From assembly GCA_049522195.1 (NCBI GenBank), contig JBEKOB010000131.1, forward strand, positions 1 to 7,189: a stretch of DNA of 7,189 bases. The letters are read 5' to 3'. Every line of letters starts with the position of its first letter. Position 1 is the first letter of the stretch. The notes beneath the pieces were generated by a model. That model did not search any database, was not told the origin of the DNA, and saw only the letters and a list, made by a program, of their open reading frames with translations. The stretch is from UBA9647 sp049522195. Lineage in GTDB: Bacteria > Bacteroidota > Ignavibacteria > UBA10030. Shown here in pieces: positions 5,702 through 7,189 of this stretch. Made by a program: the position numbers and the translations under genes.

Positions 5702-6520
5702 TCAAAACTTCAACGTGTATTCAGCGGCATAGATATCATCACCACCGGCATCAACGACAACCATGGCCTTGTAGGTGCCGGAGCTGACGGAACTTATGTC
5801 AATCAACTGGCGAACCGACGTGCCCGGATAAAGGCGGTACCGCACTCCAGGAAACTTGCCTTTGGATATTCCCTTGGCATCAATGAGCTCGACATAGACA
5901 TCGGGCCGAATCCAGAGATCACCTGAGTTCTCGATGTCGACCTGAAGCATCCGTTTGCCGTTTTCGTTCGGGAGAAGCTTGGTGTCTACAAAATTGATTT
6001 TCTTGGTGCCCGTCTGGGCAATATGCGTCGCGATCTGGATCCCGTACCGGATGGTCTGGCGGATTCCCATCTGCGATTTTTTTGGATCCTTGTTCGTCGC
6101 CGACTCTGCAGACCCTTTCGCGATTCCCTCAACCATCAGCATGCTCCAGTACGATCCCACCAACTTCCTCGTCGGAGTATCTTCAGGAACCGTTACCGTA
6201 TAGTTCACATTGATGGTCGATTGCGGCGGCACCGTTGTGTACGAAGGAGTGAATGCAATCCATTTGGCATTCGATCGGGCTACCGTACCGGGATCGGCAT
6301 AGTTGTTCGTTCCGTCGCGGAAGAACATGTAGTCGGTCTGATAGATCTTCACTTCCTGCGGTTCATTCGTGTCGTTGCGTACGTTGATGATTCCTTCGTA
6401 CTTATCTCCGGGCTTCGCTTCCTTGTCATTGCTCAGTTCCCCGATGACGGAGACCTGCGCCTGAGCAACAAAGCACATCACGAGCACTGCAGTCGCGAGG
6501 AAAAAGAAATGTTTTTTCAT
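5702..6520 (-). CDS. Periplasmic two-domain Ig-like protein, chaperone-like
   Basis: The 272-residue product has a signal peptide (MKKHFFF to AQA, cut after residue 21). Domain 1 (about 23-133) has the order of a PapD-like or DUF916-like domain: a strand with NVRNDTNEP, then KWIAFTPSYTTVPPQS and a long strand NVNYTVTVPEDTP, then GSYWSMLMVEG. Domain 2 (about 155-272) is a second beta sandwich with VDIENSGDLWIRPDVYVEL and a terminal strand YAAEYTLKF. Known parallels are pilus chaperones and the DUF916-DUF3324 WxL-interacting proteins of Firmicutes; I cannot decide between them and sequence identity looks low. It sits between two small secreted proteins and the usher-like gene, where a subunit chaperone would be expected. 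The ribosome binding site AGGA overlaps the stop codon of the preceding gene, which implies translational coupling. Confidence 0.85.
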   Translation of the reverse strand: MKKHFFFLATAVLVMCFVAQAQVSVIGELSNDKEAKPGDKYEGIINVRNDTNEPQEVKIYQTDYMFFRDGTNNYADPGTVARSNAKWIAFTPSYTTVPPQSTINVNYTVTVPEDTPTRKLVGSYWSMLMVEGIAKGSAESATNKDPKKSQMGIRQTIRYGIQIATHIAQTGTKKINFVDTKLLPNENGKRMLQVDIENSGDLWIRPDVYVELIDAKGISKGKFPGVRYRLYPGTSVRQLIDISSVSSGTYKAMVVVDAGGDDIYAAEYTLKF

Positions 6521-6527
6521 GGGAGTC

Positions 6528-7040
6528 CTATTGCACTACCAACGTGTAGGTGAGTGTGTGGAGGTCATTGCCCAGTTCCGCACTGTTACCCTGTGCAAAC
6601 GTCGCCGAAGCAGTGTACTGCAAGGTGGGGGTATCGTACGTCCACGTCCCGGTACTGGGGATGTTCGTGATGAAGTCGACGGCAAGCATTCCGTTTGTCA
6701 GCGAGACCGCGGGGGCAGCGACTCCACGCACAACTCCTGTGGCAACCACTTGCAAGTTGAAAGCCTGTGTGGGACAACTTGTCGTAACTGTGATCTTGGC
6801 AATCTTGGCCTGCCTCCAGAAGCGAAGCGTCGTAACCGTGTTGGTTACCGCGATCGGTTGCGAGCCAGCCGCACCAGTAGTGATATTCATCGTGATGTTC
6901 CCACCGCGCACGTTAATATATCCTGTTTGAGCCCTTGCTGCCGTGGCGTGTAATCCGATCACAAACAAAAGGATGACGAGCAACGCCCCCAGTCTTGGTT
7001 GGCTCTCTCGCCCGGTCGAGGCCGACTTGACGATGTTCAT
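6528..7040 (-). CDS. Secreted beta-rich protein, putative pilin-like subunit (DUF4402-like size and layout)
   Basis: The 170-residue product has a long signal peptide (charged n-region to residue 16, hydrophobic core about 18-31, likely cut after ARA at residue 37). The mature domain of about 133 residues is a run of predicted beta strands with one cysteine (C89), glycine-rich turns near NVRGGNIT and a terminal strand LHTLTYTLVVQ. The tail motif A-x-DF-x-TN ... LQY-x-x-x-A ... D-x-HT-x-T matches the end of the gene at 7056-7189, so the two are tandem paralogues. GGGAGG lies about 9 nt before the ATG. In known systems small exported beta proteins beside a chaperone and usher are pilus or coat subunits; that role is inferred here. 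A simple non-assembling surface protein is the alternative. Confidence 0.82.
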   Translation of the reverse strand: MNIVKSASTGRESQPRLGALLVILLFVIGLHATAARAQTGYINVRGGNITMNITTGAAGSQPIAVTNTVTTLRFWRQAKIAKITVTTSCPTQAFNLQVVATGVVRGVAAPAVSLTNGMLAVDFITNIPSTGTWTYDTPTLQYTASATFAQGNSAELGNDLHTLTYTLVVQ

Positions 7041-7055
7041 CGTGCTGACCCTCCC

Positions 7056-7189
7056 TTACTGGGTTGCGATTGTGAATGTTATCGTGTGTGAATCCGAGCC
7101 GACTCCCTTTGATGCAAGCGCATATCCAGAATACTGAAGTGTGCATGTCCCGGATGTTCTCCCGACGTTTGTCATGAAATCTGCAGCGG
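7056..7189 (-). CDS. C-terminal 43 residues of a paralogous secreted subunit-like protein (5' end outside window)
   Basis: The window edge cuts this gene; the frame is open to the edge and ends at TAA (7058-7056). The visible tail AADFMTNVGR...LQYSGYALASKG...SDSHTITFTIATQ aligns with the C-terminus of the next gene product (shared A-DF-TN, LQY, D-HT-T-T and a final Q). It therefore encodes a second copy of the same small beta protein. One cysteine is visible (residue 15 of the fragment). The 15-nt gap to the next gene contains that gene's ribosome binding site, so both are in one operon whose promoter lies beyond the window. Confidence 0.85.
   Translation of the reverse strand, partial: AADFMTNVGRTSGTCTLQYSGYALASKGVGSDSHTITFTIATQ

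Overview
The window looks like chromosomal DNA from a Gram-negative bacterium of intermediate GC content. The best guess is the Bacteroidota/Chlorobiota/Ignavibacteriota side of the FCB group. The reasons are signal peptides followed by all-beta outer-surface proteins, a large barrel-like protein with carboxypeptidase-regulatory-type beta domains and a SPOR domain, and an intergenic CTCTGTG/CACAGAG decamer repeat. Good Shine-Dalgarno sequences precede some genes, which argues against typical Bacteroidia or Flavobacteriia. The assignment is inference. All seven genes I can support lie on the minus strand, so the window is read from high to low coordinates.

Region 7189-2537 is a tight operon of four genes with gaps of 15, 7 and 9 nt. 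It encodes two paralogous small secreted beta proteins (the first cut by the window edge), a 272-residue two-domain periplasmic Ig-like protein resembling a pilus chaperone or WxL-interacting-type protein, and a 1051-residue protein. That large protein has tandem NEW3-like Ig domains, a beta-barrel-like region, two carboxypeptidase-regulatory-like beta domains, a Pro/Lys/Glu linker and a C-terminal SPOR domain. The layout of subunit, subunit, chaperone-like and usher-like genes mirrors chaperone-usher pili, although none of the proteins looks like a textbook family member. I propose a divergent chaperone-usher-like surface assembly system anchored to peptidoglycan. This is the main finding.

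A 269-nt gap (2268-2536) follows, with a sigma-54-like promoter and two adjacent inverted repeats placed as an enhancer would be. Downstream is a second two-gene unit (2267-1405) of small secreted beta proteins with a shared terminal VVTLT motif, probably further subunits or accessory surface proteins.

Region 1404-856 has no gene. It holds a 79-bp tandem repeat built of CACAGAG decamers and some short inverted and direct repeats. Finally, 855-1 carries two tandem paralogous NarL-type receiver proteins. The first is a stand-alone receiver with no DNA-binding domain, and the second runs off the window. Each has its own weak sigma-70-like promoter. No histidine kinase is visible, and a link between these regulators and the surface locus is only suggested by proximity.
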